The notes: a model not told the origin generated them from the letters alone. Shown: positions 8,906 through 17,552, counted from the first letter of the stretch. The stretch: 64,000 nt of DNA from Streptomyces sp. NBC_00306 (GCF_036169555.1 NZ_CP108032.1:372001-436000), one strand, 5' to 3'. A program made the numbers and translations.

Positions 8906-9400
8906 ATGAGCGGTCGTCGGAGTCTGGTCTGGCTCGGGCTCACCCCCGAACCCGAACGGGAACTGCCCCGCAGCGTGGCTGCCCTGCGCGCTCCCCGGCG
9001 CGATACGGCCGCCGTACCGCCGGAGCTGGCGGACGCCGAGCACCGCAGGGTGCAGCGCCTGATCCTGCGCGGTACCCGCCGCAGCTGGCTGCGCTACCTG
9101 GCCGAGGTCACCCATCTGGTGACCGCTGTCGCCGACGGCTCCCGGCCGGGCGACAGGCGCGCGGCACTGCTCGCGGGCGAGGTCGTGCTCGACCACCACC
9201 ACATGCTCATCGGTCTCCCCGGTCCCGGCTACGACAGCACGGCCGCGGACCGCAGTGCGCTGGAGGAAGCGGTACGGGCCCTGCGGACGGGCACCACGGC
9301 CGGGACCGACAGCACCGGCACCGGCACCAGCCGCACCGGCATGCCGGCGTCCGTCACCGGCGCGGAGACCACGGACGGCACAGCAAGGGGACGCGCATGA
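8906..9400 (+). CDS. Hypothetical protein, first gene of the Rieske-island operon
   Basis: Protein of 164 residues that I do not recognise. It starts at ATG 8906 behind CCGGAGG, and its stop overlaps the next start (ATGA), so it is a real operon member. The first 110 residues are mixed alpha-helical and charged, with a cluster DHHHM near residue 95 that could bind metal. The last 40 residues are low complexity, rich in T, G and S. No signal peptide or membrane span is seen. Because it is translationally coupled to the NuoF-like gene, it may be a partner of that flavoprotein; this is only context. Confidence 0.75.
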   Translation: MSGRRSLVWLGLTPEPERELPRSVAALRAPRRDTAAVPPELADAEHRRVQRLILRGTRRSWLRYLAEVTHLVTAVADGSRPGDRRAALLAGEVVLDHHHMLIGLPGPGYDSTAADRSALEEAVRALRTGTTAGTDSTGTGTSRTGMPASVTGAETTDGTARGRA

Positions 9401-10683
9401 CAGCGACGACCATCCTCTCCCTGATGGCGGAGCTTTCGGGCACCGTGCTCGGAACAGCGCCCCACACCACCGAGAGCGTCGACGACTACCTGTCCACGGG
9501 CGGCTATCAGGAGCTCGCCCACCCGGACCGGCTGCTGGAGCACATCGCGGACTCGGGTCTTCGCGGCCGCGGCGGCGCCGGCTTTCCGGCCGCCGTGAAG
9601 CTCCGTGCCGTCCGGGACGGCGGCGCACCCCCGGTCGTGGTCGCCAACGGCGAAGAAGGTGAACCCGGCTCGGTCAAGGACCGCTGGCTGCTGCGCGCCC
9701 GGCCGCATCTCGTACTGGACGGTCTGGCCCATGCCGCCGCCGTCACCGGAGCCACCCGCGGCTGCGTCTATCTCTCCGACCCCGTGGCAGGTGACGCCGT
9801 ACGGCGGGCGCTCGCCGAACACGAGCAGCCCCTGCCCATCGAGATCGTCGAGACCCCGCACACCTACGTCGCCGGTGAGGAGAGCGCGGTCGTCCGCAGG
9901 ATCAACGGCGGCCCCGCCCTGCCCACCGCGAAGCCGCCGCGCCCCTTCGAGCGCGGCGTCGAGGACCGGCCGACCCTGGTGTCCAATGTCGAGACACTCG
10001 CCCGGATCGCACTCATCGCGTCCCGGCCCGACGTACGACGGCGCACGGCAGGCTCCACCCTCGTTTCGCTCTCCGGCGGCGACGGTGCCGCTGTGCTCGC
10101 CGAAGTCCCCTACGGCGTCACCCTCCGCAGCCTCGCCACCCTCCAGGGCACGCACGAGCCGTCGGGGGCACTGATGGGCGGACTGTTCGGCGGCCTGGTC
10201 GGTGCCGCGTCCCTCGATCTGCCGCTCGAACCCGAAGCACTCACCGCCGCGCGGACCGCGGTGGGCTGCGGCGCGATCCGCTTCCTCGGCGCCGGTGAGT
10301 GCCCGGTGTCCGTCGCCTCCGATGCCGTGGGCCATCTCGCTGCCGAGAGCGCCCGGCAGTGCGGCGTCTGCGTGGCCGGTACCGGCTCGATCCGCGACAC
10401 CCTGCACGCGCTGCACCTCGGCACAGCGGCTCCCGACGCCCTGGCCAAACTGCTCCGCTGGTCGGAGGGACTGCCGGGACGCGGAGCGTGCGGCCTGCTC
10501 GACGCGGCCGCCGGCAACGCGGGCAGCCTTCTGCGCACCTTCCCCGACATCACGCGGGCCCACCTCGACTCCCCCTGCCCGGCCTGCGCCGCCGCCCCCG
10601 GCGGCCGCGGTCTCTCGGTGCCCCTCCCCGAGATCGCCCCCTCCCCCGCCACGCCCGTGCCCGCACTGAAAGGAACACCGTGA
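9397..10683 (+). CDS. NuoF-like NADH-binding flavoprotein
   Basis: Protein of 428 residues resembling the NADH/FMN subunit of complex I and of NAD-reducing hydrogenases. The FMN/NADH motifs are present: GRGGAGFPAAVK, NGEEGEPGSVKDR and TYVAGEESAVV, followed by RPTLVSNVETLA. The C-terminal iron-sulfur motif, normally CxxCxxC plus a distant C, reads C322-G-V-C325-V-A-G328 and C365, so the third cysteine is glycine. No other complex I gene is nearby. Lying between an unknown gene and a ferredoxin gene with coupled overlaps, it probably takes electrons from NADH for the ferredoxin and the Rieske oxygenase. That role is inferred; it may also accept electrons from another donor. Confidence 0.85.
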   Translation: MTATTILSLMAELSGTVLGTAPHTTESVDDYLSTGGYQELAHPDRLLEHIADSGLRGRGGAGFPAAVKLRAVRDGGAPPVVVANGEEGEPGSVKDRWLLRARPHLVLDGLAHAAAVTGATRGCVYLSDPVAGDAVRRALAEHEQPLPIEIVETPHTYVAGEESAVVRRINGGPALPTAKPPRPFERGVEDRPTLVSNVETLARIALIASRPDVRRRTAGSTLVSLSGGDGAAVLAEVPYGVTLRSLATLQGTHEPSGALMGGLFGGLVGAASLDLPLEPEALTAARTAVGCGAIRFLGAGECPVSVASDAVGHLAAESARQCGVCVAGTGSIRDTLHALHLGTAAPDALAKLLRWSEGLPGRGACGLLDAAAGNAGSLLRTFPDITRAHLDSPCPACAAAPGGRGLSVPLPEIAPSPATPVPALKGTP

Positions 10684-10871
10684 AACTCCTCCTCGACTCC
10701 ACGCTCTGCCAGGGCTACGGGCTCTGCCAGGAAGAAGCCGCCGACCTCGTCGAGCTCGACGAGTGGGGCTACGCCGCGGTCATCGCCGTCCCGGTGCCCT
10801 CCGGCCGCGAAGATGCCGCCCGCGTCTGCGCCGATGCCTGTCCCAACGCCGCCCTTCGCCTGGAGAAGTGA
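10680..10871 (+). CDS. Small ferredoxin, [3Fe-4S] type
   Basis: 63-residue ferredoxin. Cysteines C10-x5-C16 and a C54-P near the end match the single-cluster actinobacterial ferredoxins that partner cytochromes P450. The middle cysteine of a [4Fe-4S] motif is absent between C10 and C16, which favours a [3Fe-4S] cluster. An additional C50 lies four residues before C54. The GTG start overlaps the NuoF-like stop (GTGA), and the synthetase gene begins one base after its stop. There is no P450 nearby; the likely client is the Rieske oxygenase at 7319. Confidence 0.88.
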   Translation: MKLLLDSTLCQGYGLCQEEAADLVELDEWGYAAVIAVPVPSGREDAARVCADACPNAALRLEK

Positions 10872-10872
10872 C

Positions 10873-12933
10873 ATGGCACGTGATCTGAGCGCACTCTTCG
10901 ACCCGAAGTCCGTCGCCGTCGTCGGCGCCAGCGACGATCCGGCGAAATACGGCCACTCGGTCGCCGCACAGGCACTGCGTGCCCCCGACAGGCGACCGGT
11001 CCATCTGGTAAACCGCCGCGGCGGCACCGTCCTCGGCCGCAAGGCGGCCACCAGCCTCCTCGAGATCGGCGAGCCCGTCGACCTGGTGGTGATATCCGTA
11101 CCCGGCCCCGGCTTCGAGGCCGCCGTCGACGACGCACTCGCCTGCGGGGCCCGCGCCATCGTCGGCATCACCGCGGGCTTCGCCGAAACCGGCCCCGCCG
11201 GCCTCGCACGCCAACAGGCCGTCGCCGCCCGTGTGCACGAAGCGGGAGCCGTGCTCGTCGGGCCCAACTGCCTGGGAATCGCGGACAACACGACCGAGCT
11301 GTACCTGGCGTCCGACAGCTTCGCCCCCGGCGGGATCGCCCTGCTGAGCCAGAGCGGCAACCTCGCACTGGAGCTCCAGATCCGGTGCGCCCCGCACGGA
11401 CTGGGCTTCTCCCGCTTCGTCTCCCTGGGCAACCAGGCCGATGTCACGCTGGTCGACCTGGTCGAGGACTGCGCCCGGCACGACGCCACATCGGCCATCG
11501 GCGTGTACGCGGAGGACTTCGGCGACGGCCGCGCCTTCGCCAAGGCGGCGGCAGCCGCGGGCAAGCCCGTCGTCCTGCTCACCGCGGGCCGCGGCACCGC
11601 GTCCGCCCGCAGCGCTCAGTCGCACACCGGCGCCCTGACCTCTTCGTCGGACGTGGTGGCAGCCGCATGCCGGGACGCCGGGGTCCACCTGGTCACCACA
11701 CCACGGGAGATGACCGTGGTCCTGGCGGCCTTGCACTCCGAGTCCCGCGGCAGGGGCGTGCGTACCGCGGTCCTCACCGACGGCGGCGGCCACGGTGTCA
11801 TCGCCGCCGACGCGGCCGAGGCATCGGGACTCGACGTCCCCGAGCTGACCGCCGGCACCCAGGCGCAGCTCAAGGACTTGCTGTGGGAACAGTCGGCCGT
11901 GGGCAACCCGGTCGACCTGGCCGGAATGGGCGAGCAGAACCCTCTCTCGTACGCCACGACCGTCGGCGGGCTCCTCGCGGCCGACGAGGTCGACACCGTC
12001 CTGCTGACCGGGTACTTCGGCGGCTATGCGGCCTCCGGCGGCGGACTCGGTGGCGGGGGCGCCGCGCTCGGGGCCGGTGAGGCCCAGGCGGCGCGGGAGA
12101 TCGTCACCCGCTGGCGGGCGAAGCCCAAGCCCCTGGTCGTCCAGTCGATGTATCCGCAGTCACCGAGCTGCCGGACACTGGCCGAGGCCGGAATACCGGT
12201 CTTCGCCGCCACGGAGGACGCCGCCCGCGCGCTGGCGGCGACGACGGTGCGCCCCGTCGGCGGCCCACCCGGTGTGGCACCGCTGCCACCGGCCGCGCCG
12301 CCGCTGGTTGATGCCGGGTACTACGGCATCCGGTCCGTTCTCGGTGCGGCAGGTGTGCCCTTCCCCGCATCGCGCGAGATCACGGACGAGCACCAACTCC
12401 TCGCGGCAGCCGACGCGTTCCCGGGCCCGTACGTCCTGAAGGCCTTGCACGTCCTGCACAAGTCCGACGCGGGCGGGGTGGCGCTGCGGCTCCACGACAA
12501 GGCCGCACTGCTCGCCGCGTTCCGGGAGATGGACGCCCGTCTGGGCGCGGCCGCCTACTCGGTCGAGGCGATGGCCGACCTCTCGGACGGCGTCGAGCTG
12601 ATCGTGGGCGTCAACCGCGACCCCCGCTTCGGTCCCGTCGCGATGGTCGGGCTCGGCGGCATTTTCACCGAGACCTTCCACGACGTCGCCTTCTCCCTGG
12701 CACCGGTGCCCGCGGAACGCGCCGAGGCCCTGCTGCGGAGCCTCAGAACGGCCGCGCTGCTCTCCGGCGTCCGTGGCCGGCCGGCCGTCGACATCGCCGC
12801 GGCGGCAGCCGTCATCGAACGGATCACCGGCGTCGCCGCCGCGCACCCCGAGATCGCCGAACTCGAGGTCAACCCCCTACTGGTCCGCCCGGACGGCGTG
12901 CTCGCCCTCGACGCCCGAGCCGTACTCGCCTGA
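10873..12933 (+). CDS. Acyl-CoA synthetase, NDP-forming (acetate--CoA ligase family)
   Basis: Protein of 686 residues with the single-chain order of NDP-forming acyl-CoA synthetases. A CoA-binding Rossmann domain comes first (LFDPKSVAVVGASDDPAKYG). Succinyl-CoA-ligase-like domains follow; the phosphohistidine region is suggested by the SHTGALTSS segment near residue 250. An ATP-grasp domain forms the C-terminal third (GPYVLKALHVLHKSDAGGV, ELEVNPLLV). It would activate a carboxylic acid with ATP and CoA, feeding the acyl-CoA dehydrogenases next to it. ATG 10873 lies one base after the ferredoxin stop. The acid is unknown. Confidence 0.88.
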   Translation: MARDLSALFDPKSVAVVGASDDPAKYGHSVAAQALRAPDRRPVHLVNRRGGTVLGRKAATSLLEIGEPVDLVVISVPGPGFEAAVDDALACGARAIVGITAGFAETGPAGLARQQAVAARVHEAGAVLVGPNCLGIADNTTELYLASDSFAPGGIALLSQSGNLALELQIRCAPHGLGFSRFVSLGNQADVTLVDLVEDCARHDATSAIGVYAEDFGDGRAFAKAAAAAGKPVVLLTAGRGTASARSAQSHTGALTSSSDVVAAACRDAGVHLVTTPREMTVVLAALHSESRGRGVRTAVLTDGGGHGVIAADAAEASGLDVPELTAGTQAQLKDLLWEQSAVGNPVDLAGMGEQNPLSYATTVGGLLAADEVDTVLLTGYFGGYAASGGGLGGGGAALGAGEAQAAREIVTRWRAKPKPLVVQSMYPQSPSCRTLAEAGIPVFAATEDAARALAATTVRPVGGPPGVAPLPPAAPPLVDAGYYGIRSVLGAAGVPFPASREITDEHQLLAAADAFPGPYVLKALHVLHKSDAGGVALRLHDKAALLAAFREMDARLGAAAYSVEAMADLSDGVELIVGVNRDPRFGPVAMVGLGGIFTETFHDVAFSLAPVPAERAEALLRSLRTAALLSGVRGRPAVDIAAAAAVIERITGVAAAHPEIAELEVNPLLVRPDGVLALDARAVLA

Positions 12934-12968
12934 CCTCCCGCACCCCACCCCTCCCGGAGGACACCACC

Positions 12969-14141
12969 ATGGAGTTCCGCTACACCCCCGAACAGGCCGA
13001 CCTCAAGGCCCGGTCCGCCGCCTACTCCCGGCTGCTGATGCAGTACGAGGACCAGTCCGAGCAGGCCGGCGGGCCGCTGCCCGCCGAGACCGTCCGCGAA
13101 CTGACCCGTGCCGCCATCGACGCCGGCGTCTACGCGATCAACATGCCCGCCGAATGGGGCGGTGCGGGACTGTCCCTGCTCGATCAGGTCATCGTCGAGG
13201 AGGAGTTCGGGAAGGTCACCAACTGCCTCTGGGACATTCCCTGGCGGCCCGCCAACGTCCTCGCGTACGGCACCGAGGCACAGCGGGAGAAGTACCTGCT
13301 CCCCGTGATCCGTGGTGAGCGCTTCGACGCGTTCGCGGTGACCGAACCGGGAGCCGGGTCGGACCCGGGCTCGGGCACCAGCACCGCCGACCGTACCGAC
13401 GGCGGCTGGTTGCTCAACGGCGAGAAGTGGTTCGTGACCTGCGGCGACATCGCGGACTTCCTGTTGGTGCAGGCGGACGCGGGCCCCGAACGTGCGCCCA
13501 CGCTCTTCTTCGTGGACAAGCAGGCGCCGGGGGTGAAGATGACACGGGTGCCGCGCTTCATGCACTCCGCGGTCAACGGCCACCCGGAGTTCGTCTTCAC
13601 CGATGTGTTCGTCCCGGACGAGGACGTGCTCGGCGGGGTGGGCAACGGATACGACCTGACCAAGGAGTGGTTCACCGACGAGCGGCTGATGATCGCGGCG
13701 CGCACGACGGGCGCGGCGGAGCGTGCGCTCGAACTGGCCCGGGACTGGGCCGTCGAACGCCGCCAGTTCGGTTCCCGCATCGCCGACTTCCAGTTGATCC
13801 AGGGCATGCTCGCCGACTGCGCCGTCGACATCGCGGTCTGCCGTGCGTACACGCACCAGGTGGCCTGGGAGGCCGACCAGCCGCTCACCGACCGCAAGAC
13901 GCTGCACGCCAAGGCGTCGACGGCGAAGCTCGCGGCGAGTGAAGCGGCGGGACGTGTCATCGACCGCTGCGTCCAGATCTTCGGCGGACGCGGCTACGAC
14001 CGTTCCTACCCCGTCGAACGCCTCTACCGCGAACTGCGCGTCGACCGCATCTGGGAAGGCACCTCCGAGATCCAGCGCCTCATCATCGCCAACGAGCTGA
14101 TCAAGCGCGGTACCCAGGCGCTCGCCCTTCCCCTGCACTGA
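12969..14141 (+). CDS. Acyl-CoA dehydrogenase, copy 1
   Basis: FAD-dependent acyl-CoA dehydrogenase of 390 residues. Landmarks: AVTEPGAGSD for flavin binding, NGEKWFVT, and the C-terminal VERLYRELRVDRIWEGTSEI, whose WEGT glutamate lies at the position of the catalytic base in medium-chain enzymes. The gene starts with ATG after TCCCGGAGG. It is closely related to the next gene, with long stretches of identical DNA. It would oxidise the acyl-CoA made by the preceding synthetase to an enoyl-CoA; chain length and head group are unknown. Confidence 0.93.
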   Translation: MEFRYTPEQADLKARSAAYSRLLMQYEDQSEQAGGPLPAETVRELTRAAIDAGVYAINMPAEWGGAGLSLLDQVIVEEEFGKVTNCLWDIPWRPANVLAYGTEAQREKYLLPVIRGERFDAFAVTEPGAGSDPGSGTSTADRTDGGWLLNGEKWFVTCGDIADFLLVQADAGPERAPTLFFVDKQAPGVKMTRVPRFMHSAVNGHPEFVFTDVFVPDEDVLGGVGNGYDLTKEWFTDERLMIAARTTGAAERALELARDWAVERRQFGSRIADFQLIQGMLADCAVDIAVCRAYTHQVAWEADQPLTDRKTLHAKASTAKLAASEAAGRVIDRCVQIFGGRGYDRSYPVERLYRELRVDRIWEGTSEIQRLIIANELIKRGTQALALPLH

Positions 14142-14194
14142 CGCCCCCCGCTTCTGCCCGCGTACGCACCGACCGCCGAACACAGAGGAACACC

Positions 14195-15364
14195 ATGGAC
14201 TTCCGTCTCACCGCCCGTCAGGAGGAGCTCAGGAGCTCCGCGCGAGGGCTCACCGAGTTCATCATGAAGTACGAGCTCGACTGCGAGGAGAACAACGGCC
14301 TGCCCGCGCAGGCCCACGCGGAGATCCGCGACGCCGTGCTGGACTGCGGTCTTCAGGCGGTCAACATGCCGGCGGAGTGGGGCGGGGCCGGGCTCACGAT
14401 CCTGGAGCAGGCCACCGTGCAGGAGGAGCTCGGCCGGCTCACCGGCGCCCTGTGGGACATGGTGTGGCGCCCCGCCAACGCGCTGCGTTTCTGCACGCCC
14501 GAGCAGCGCGAGCGCTACCTCGTGCCGGTGATCCGGGGTCAGCGCCGTGACTGCTACGCGGTGACCGAGCCGGAGGCCGGGTCGGACCCGCAGAACCTCA
14601 GGACGACGGCAACGCGCACGGCGGACGGCTGGGTGCTGAACGGCGAGAAGTGGTTCGTCACCGTGGGCGACCACGCCGACTTCATCATCGTGCTGGCCGC
14701 GGCCGGCGAGGACGGCGCTCCGACGCTCTTCCTCGTCGACAAGGAGACTCCGGGCGTCGAGATGACGCGGGTGCCGCGCTTCATGCACACCTTCGTCTAC
14801 GAGCACCCCGAGTTCACCTTCACCGATGTCCGCGTCTCCGAGGACGCCGTGCTCGGTGGCATCGGCGAGGGGTACGACATCACCCGGTCCTGGTTCACCG
14901 AGGAGCGCCTGATGATCGCGGCGCGCACGACGGGCGCGGCGGAGCGTGCGCTCGAACTGGCCCGGGACTGGGCCGTCGAACGCCGCCAGTTCGGATCCCG
15001 TATCGCCGACTTCCAGCTCATCCAGGGCATGCTCGCCGACTGCGCCGTCGACATCGCCGTCAACCGGGCCTACACGCACCAGGTGGCCTGGGAGGTGGAC
15101 CAGGGTCTGGCGGACCGCAAGACCCTGCACGCCAAGGCGGCCATCGCCAAGCTGTCGGCCAGTGAGGCGGCCGGTCGTGTCATCGACCGCTGCGTCCAGA
15201 TCTTCGGCGGACGCGGCTACGACCGCTCCTACCCCGTCGAACGCCTCTACCGCGAACTGCGCGTCGACCGCATCTGGGAAGGCACCTCCGAGATCCAGCG
15301 CCTCATCATCGCGGGCGAACTCATCAAGCGCGGCACGGGCGTTCTCCAGATCCCGTCCGCCTGA
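14195..15364 (+). CDS. Acyl-CoA dehydrogenase, copy 2
   Basis: 389-residue paralogue of the preceding gene, with the same motifs (AVTEPEAGSD, NGEKWFVT, IWEGTSEI). The N-terminal 200 residues have diverged more than the C-terminal half. Two blocks are almost identical to copy 1 at DNA level: 14909-14994 and 15176-15312. The two products may form a heteromeric enzyme, as known for some steroid side-chain dehydrogenases, or act on successive intermediates; both are inference. Its ATG follows an AGAGGA ribosome site. Confidence 0.93.
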   Translation: MDFRLTARQEELRSSARGLTEFIMKYELDCEENNGLPAQAHAEIRDAVLDCGLQAVNMPAEWGGAGLTILEQATVQEELGRLTGALWDMVWRPANALRFCTPEQRERYLVPVIRGQRRDCYAVTEPEAGSDPQNLRTTATRTADGWVLNGEKWFVTVGDHADFIIVLAAAGEDGAPTLFLVDKETPGVEMTRVPRFMHTFVYEHPEFTFTDVRVSEDAVLGGIGEGYDITRSWFTEERLMIAARTTGAAERALELARDWAVERRQFGSRIADFQLIQGMLADCAVDIAVNRAYTHQVAWEVDQGLADRKTLHAKAAIAKLSASEAAGRVIDRCVQIFGGRGYDRSYPVERLYRELRVDRIWEGTSEIQRLIIAGELIKRGTGVLQIPSA

Positions 15365-15449
15365 CGGCCCGGGGAGGTCCCGTGTCCGACGGCACGGGAC
15401 CTCCTCCGCACCCCGAGAGATCTCGCATCCCCGAGAGAAGTGAGGACAG

Positions 15450-16313
15450 ATGGACGGCATCGAGCGGGTCGGGATCGTCGGCTGCGGTCTGATGGGCTCC
15501 GGTATCGCCGAGGTGTGCGCGCGCGCCGGCCGGGACGTCGTCGTGGTCGAGTCGGACGACGCGGCCGCCGATGCCGGGCGACGGCGCATCATCGCCTCGC
15601 TGGACCGGGCCCTGGCCGCCGGAAAGACCGACGCGGAGGGCCGGGACACGGCACTGGCGCACATCACCACGACCGCGGACATGGACCGGCTGGCGGACCG
15701 GGACCTGGTGGTGGAAGCGGTGGCCGAGGACGAGGCCGCCAAGCTGGCGGTGTTCGCACGCCTCGACGCGACCGTGCTGCGCGAGGACGCGATCCTGGCG
15801 ACCAATACCTCCTCCATCCCCGTCATCCGGCTCGCTGCGGCCACCACCCGCCCGGAGCACGTCGTCGGCCTGCACTTCTTCAACCCGGTGCCGGTGCTGC
15901 CCCTGGTGGAGCTGGTGCCGTCCCTGCTGACGGCCGGGAGCACCGCGCTGCGTGCGGAGGAGTTCGCCTCGGAGGTACTCGGCAAACAGGTCGTCCGGGC
16001 GAGGGACCGGGCCGGGTTCATCGTCAACGCCCTGCTCGTCCCGTATCTGCTGGCCGCCGCGCGCATGGTGGAGTCGGGCACGGCGTCGGCCGAGGACATC
16101 GACCGGGGTATGACGCTGGGCTGCGCTCATCCCCTGGGGCCGCTCGCGCTGACCGACCTCATCGGGCTGGACACCACCCAGGCCATCGCGGAGTCGATGT
16201 ACGACGAGTTCCGGGAGCCCCTCTACGCACCGCCCCCGCTGCTGGCCCGGATGGTGGAGGCGGGCCTGCTCGGCCGGAAGTCGGGCAGGGGGTTCCACAC
16301 GTACCGCCCATGA
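15450..16313 (+). CDS. 3-hydroxyacyl-CoA dehydrogenase (3-hydroxybutyryl-CoA type)
   Basis: 287-residue NAD(P)-dependent dehydrogenase. The N-terminal Rossmann motif is VGIVGCGLMGSGIAEVCARA. The catalytic histidine segment is GLHFFNPVPVLPLVE. The C-terminal helical domain ends in LLGRKSGRGFHTY, the usual end of this family. It would oxidise the hydroxyacyl-CoA that follows the acyl-CoA dehydrogenase step. No enoyl-CoA hydratase or thiolase is present here, so either those come from elsewhere or the pathway branches. It lies 85 bases after the second dehydrogenase and before the TetR gene. Confidence 0.92.
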   Translation: MDGIERVGIVGCGLMGSGIAEVCARAGRDVVVVESDDAAADAGRRRIIASLDRALAAGKTDAEGRDTALAHITTTADMDRLADRDLVVEAVAEDEAAKLAVFARLDATVLREDAILATNTSSIPVIRLAAATTRPEHVVGLHFFNPVPVLPLVELVPSLLTAGSTALRAEEFASEVLGKQVVRARDRAGFIVNALLVPYLLAAARMVESGTASAEDIDRGMTLGCAHPLGPLALTDLIGLDTTQAIAESMYDEFREPLYAPPPLLARMVEAGLLGRKSGRGFHTYRP

Positions 16314-16420
16314 CGGCCCGGCCCCGGGCGGTCATGCTCGGCCGTACGCGAAGATGGAAGCCGGCGCGGCCGACGGGCGGCCCGCCGGGACCGGCACCGG
16401 ACGACGCGGGGAGCAGCAAC

Positions 16421-17032
16421 GTGGCCATGGCAGAACGCACGCGGGAAACACGTGAGCGGATTCTCGCCGCGGCGTGCGAAGTGATCGCCGAGGTCGGTTT
16501 CGAGAAGATCCGGATGCGCATGGTCGCCGAGCACGCTGGTGTCTCGACGGCGCTGCTGCACTACCACTTCGAGAACCGCGAGAAGCTGTTCACGGAAGCG
16601 ATGACGCACTCCTTCGCCCAGACGGGCACCGAGCTGGAGCGGGACGCCGATTCGGTGCCCGCATCGGTCGTGCTGGCGCGGATTCTGCACAGCCTGCTCC
16701 CGACGGATCCGGAGCTGCGGCAGGACTGGCGGCTGTGGCAGGAGCTGTGGGTGAGGGCGCTGCGGGACGAGGCGGCGCAGCACCTCGCCGTCGACCTCTA
16801 CGACCAGTTGCACACCTGGGTCGGCCAGGCGATCAAGCGCGGTATCGACTCCGGAGAGTTCACCGACTGCGACATCGACGCGACGAGCACCCTGCTGCTC
16901 GCGCTGTGCGACGGTTTCGGCATCCGGCTGATGCTGGGTGACCCGAAGGTCGATCTGGACAGCGCACAGGCGACGATCTGGGGAGCGGCCGCCGCCGCGC
17001 TCGGAACGGGCCCGGAATTCCCGGCGCTCTGA
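16421..17032 (+). CDS. TetR/AcrR-family transcriptional regulator
   Basis: Regulator of 203 residues. The N-terminal helix-turn-helix is clear (VAEHAGVSTALLHYHFENRE), followed by a variable ligand-binding domain. I chose GTG 16421 because GGGGAG lies seven bases upstream; ATG 16427 is an alternative. It is the last gene of the catabolic run, so it probably senses a CoA-ester or other intermediate. The two dyads at 8631 and 8688 in the divergent promoter are its likely targets. This link is inference from operator shape and location. Confidence 0.9.
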   Translation: MAMAERTRETRERILAAACEVIAEVGFEKIRMRMVAEHAGVSTALLHYHFENREKLFTEAMTHSFAQTGTELERDADSVPASVVLARILHSLLPTDPELRQDWRLWQELWVRALRDEAAQHLAVDLYDQLHTWVGQAIKRGIDSGEFTDCDIDATSTLLLALCDGFGIRLMLGDPKVDLDSAQATIWGAAAAALGTGPEFPAL

Positions 17033-17060
17033 CGCCGTCGCGGGTGCCTCGGTCCGGTCC

Positions 17061-17552
17061 TCAGGTCGGCGGCTGATCGGTGGCTTCGGGGTCGCGGTCG
17101 GAGCTCGGCCATACGTACGGCAGGTCGTCCGGCACGTCCGGGAACAGCTCGCGGTAGAAGTCGGGGTCCTTGCGCAGCAGCGCCGAACGATGGCTGCGGT
17201 GGAACGCCTCATTCCCGAGCCAGGGCGGGAGATCGCCCTCCGAGGCGAGTTCCTCCTGGGAGCGTACGGCGGCATCCGGGCGTACGGCGTGGAAGTCGTC
17301 GACCATGGTGACGGCACAGGTGTCGTTCCGTCCCGCGTCGGTCCACACGCGGCACATCTCCAGTCCGTACCGGACGAGGGCCTCCTCGTACCCCGTCCAC
17401 ATGCGCACGGCAGGGTGGTGCCGCCATCCGTAGCCCGGCACGGTGAGCCCGCGCAGGACCTGGAGCGCCTCGACGCGCTGTTTGCCGAGGCGCCGCTGGT
17501 CGAGAGCCTCGGCGGACTCCGAGAATCCGGGATGGGGCAGGAAGGTCTGCAT
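17061..17552 (-). CDS. MSMEG_6728-like protein (pyrimidine dimer DNA glycosylase type)
   Basis: Protein of 163 residues. The opening MQTFLPHPGFSESAEALDQR, then LGKQRVEALQVL and a run of conserved tryptophans and histidines (GWRHHPAVRMW), is the pattern of the MSMEG_6728 family, distantly related to T4-type pyrimidine dimer glycosylases. A DNA repair role is suggested by the family but not shown here. It converges on the TetR gene, with 28 bases between the stops. No signal peptide is seen. Confidence 0.75.
   Translation of the reverse strand: MQTFLPHPGFSESAEALDQRRLGKQRVEALQVLRGLTVPGYGWRHHPAVRMWTGYEEALVRYGLEMCRVWTDAGRNDTCAVTMVDDFHAVRPDAAVRSQEELASEGDLPPWLGNEAFHRSHRSALLRKDPDFYRELFPDVPDDLPYVWPSSDRDPEATDQPPT

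Noticed and set aside
9397..10683. Part of a complex I (nuo) operon
   Set aside because: Only a NuoF-like subunit is present; no NuoE, NuoG or membrane subunits nearby and an iron-sulfur ligand is missing.
7319..16313. Naming the island as a carnitine or glycine betaine degradation pathway
   Set aside because: The Rieske subgroup would fit, but no demethylase reductase, CoA-transferase or betaine transporter confirms it; the nearest transporter is of the polyamine type. Left as substrate unknown.
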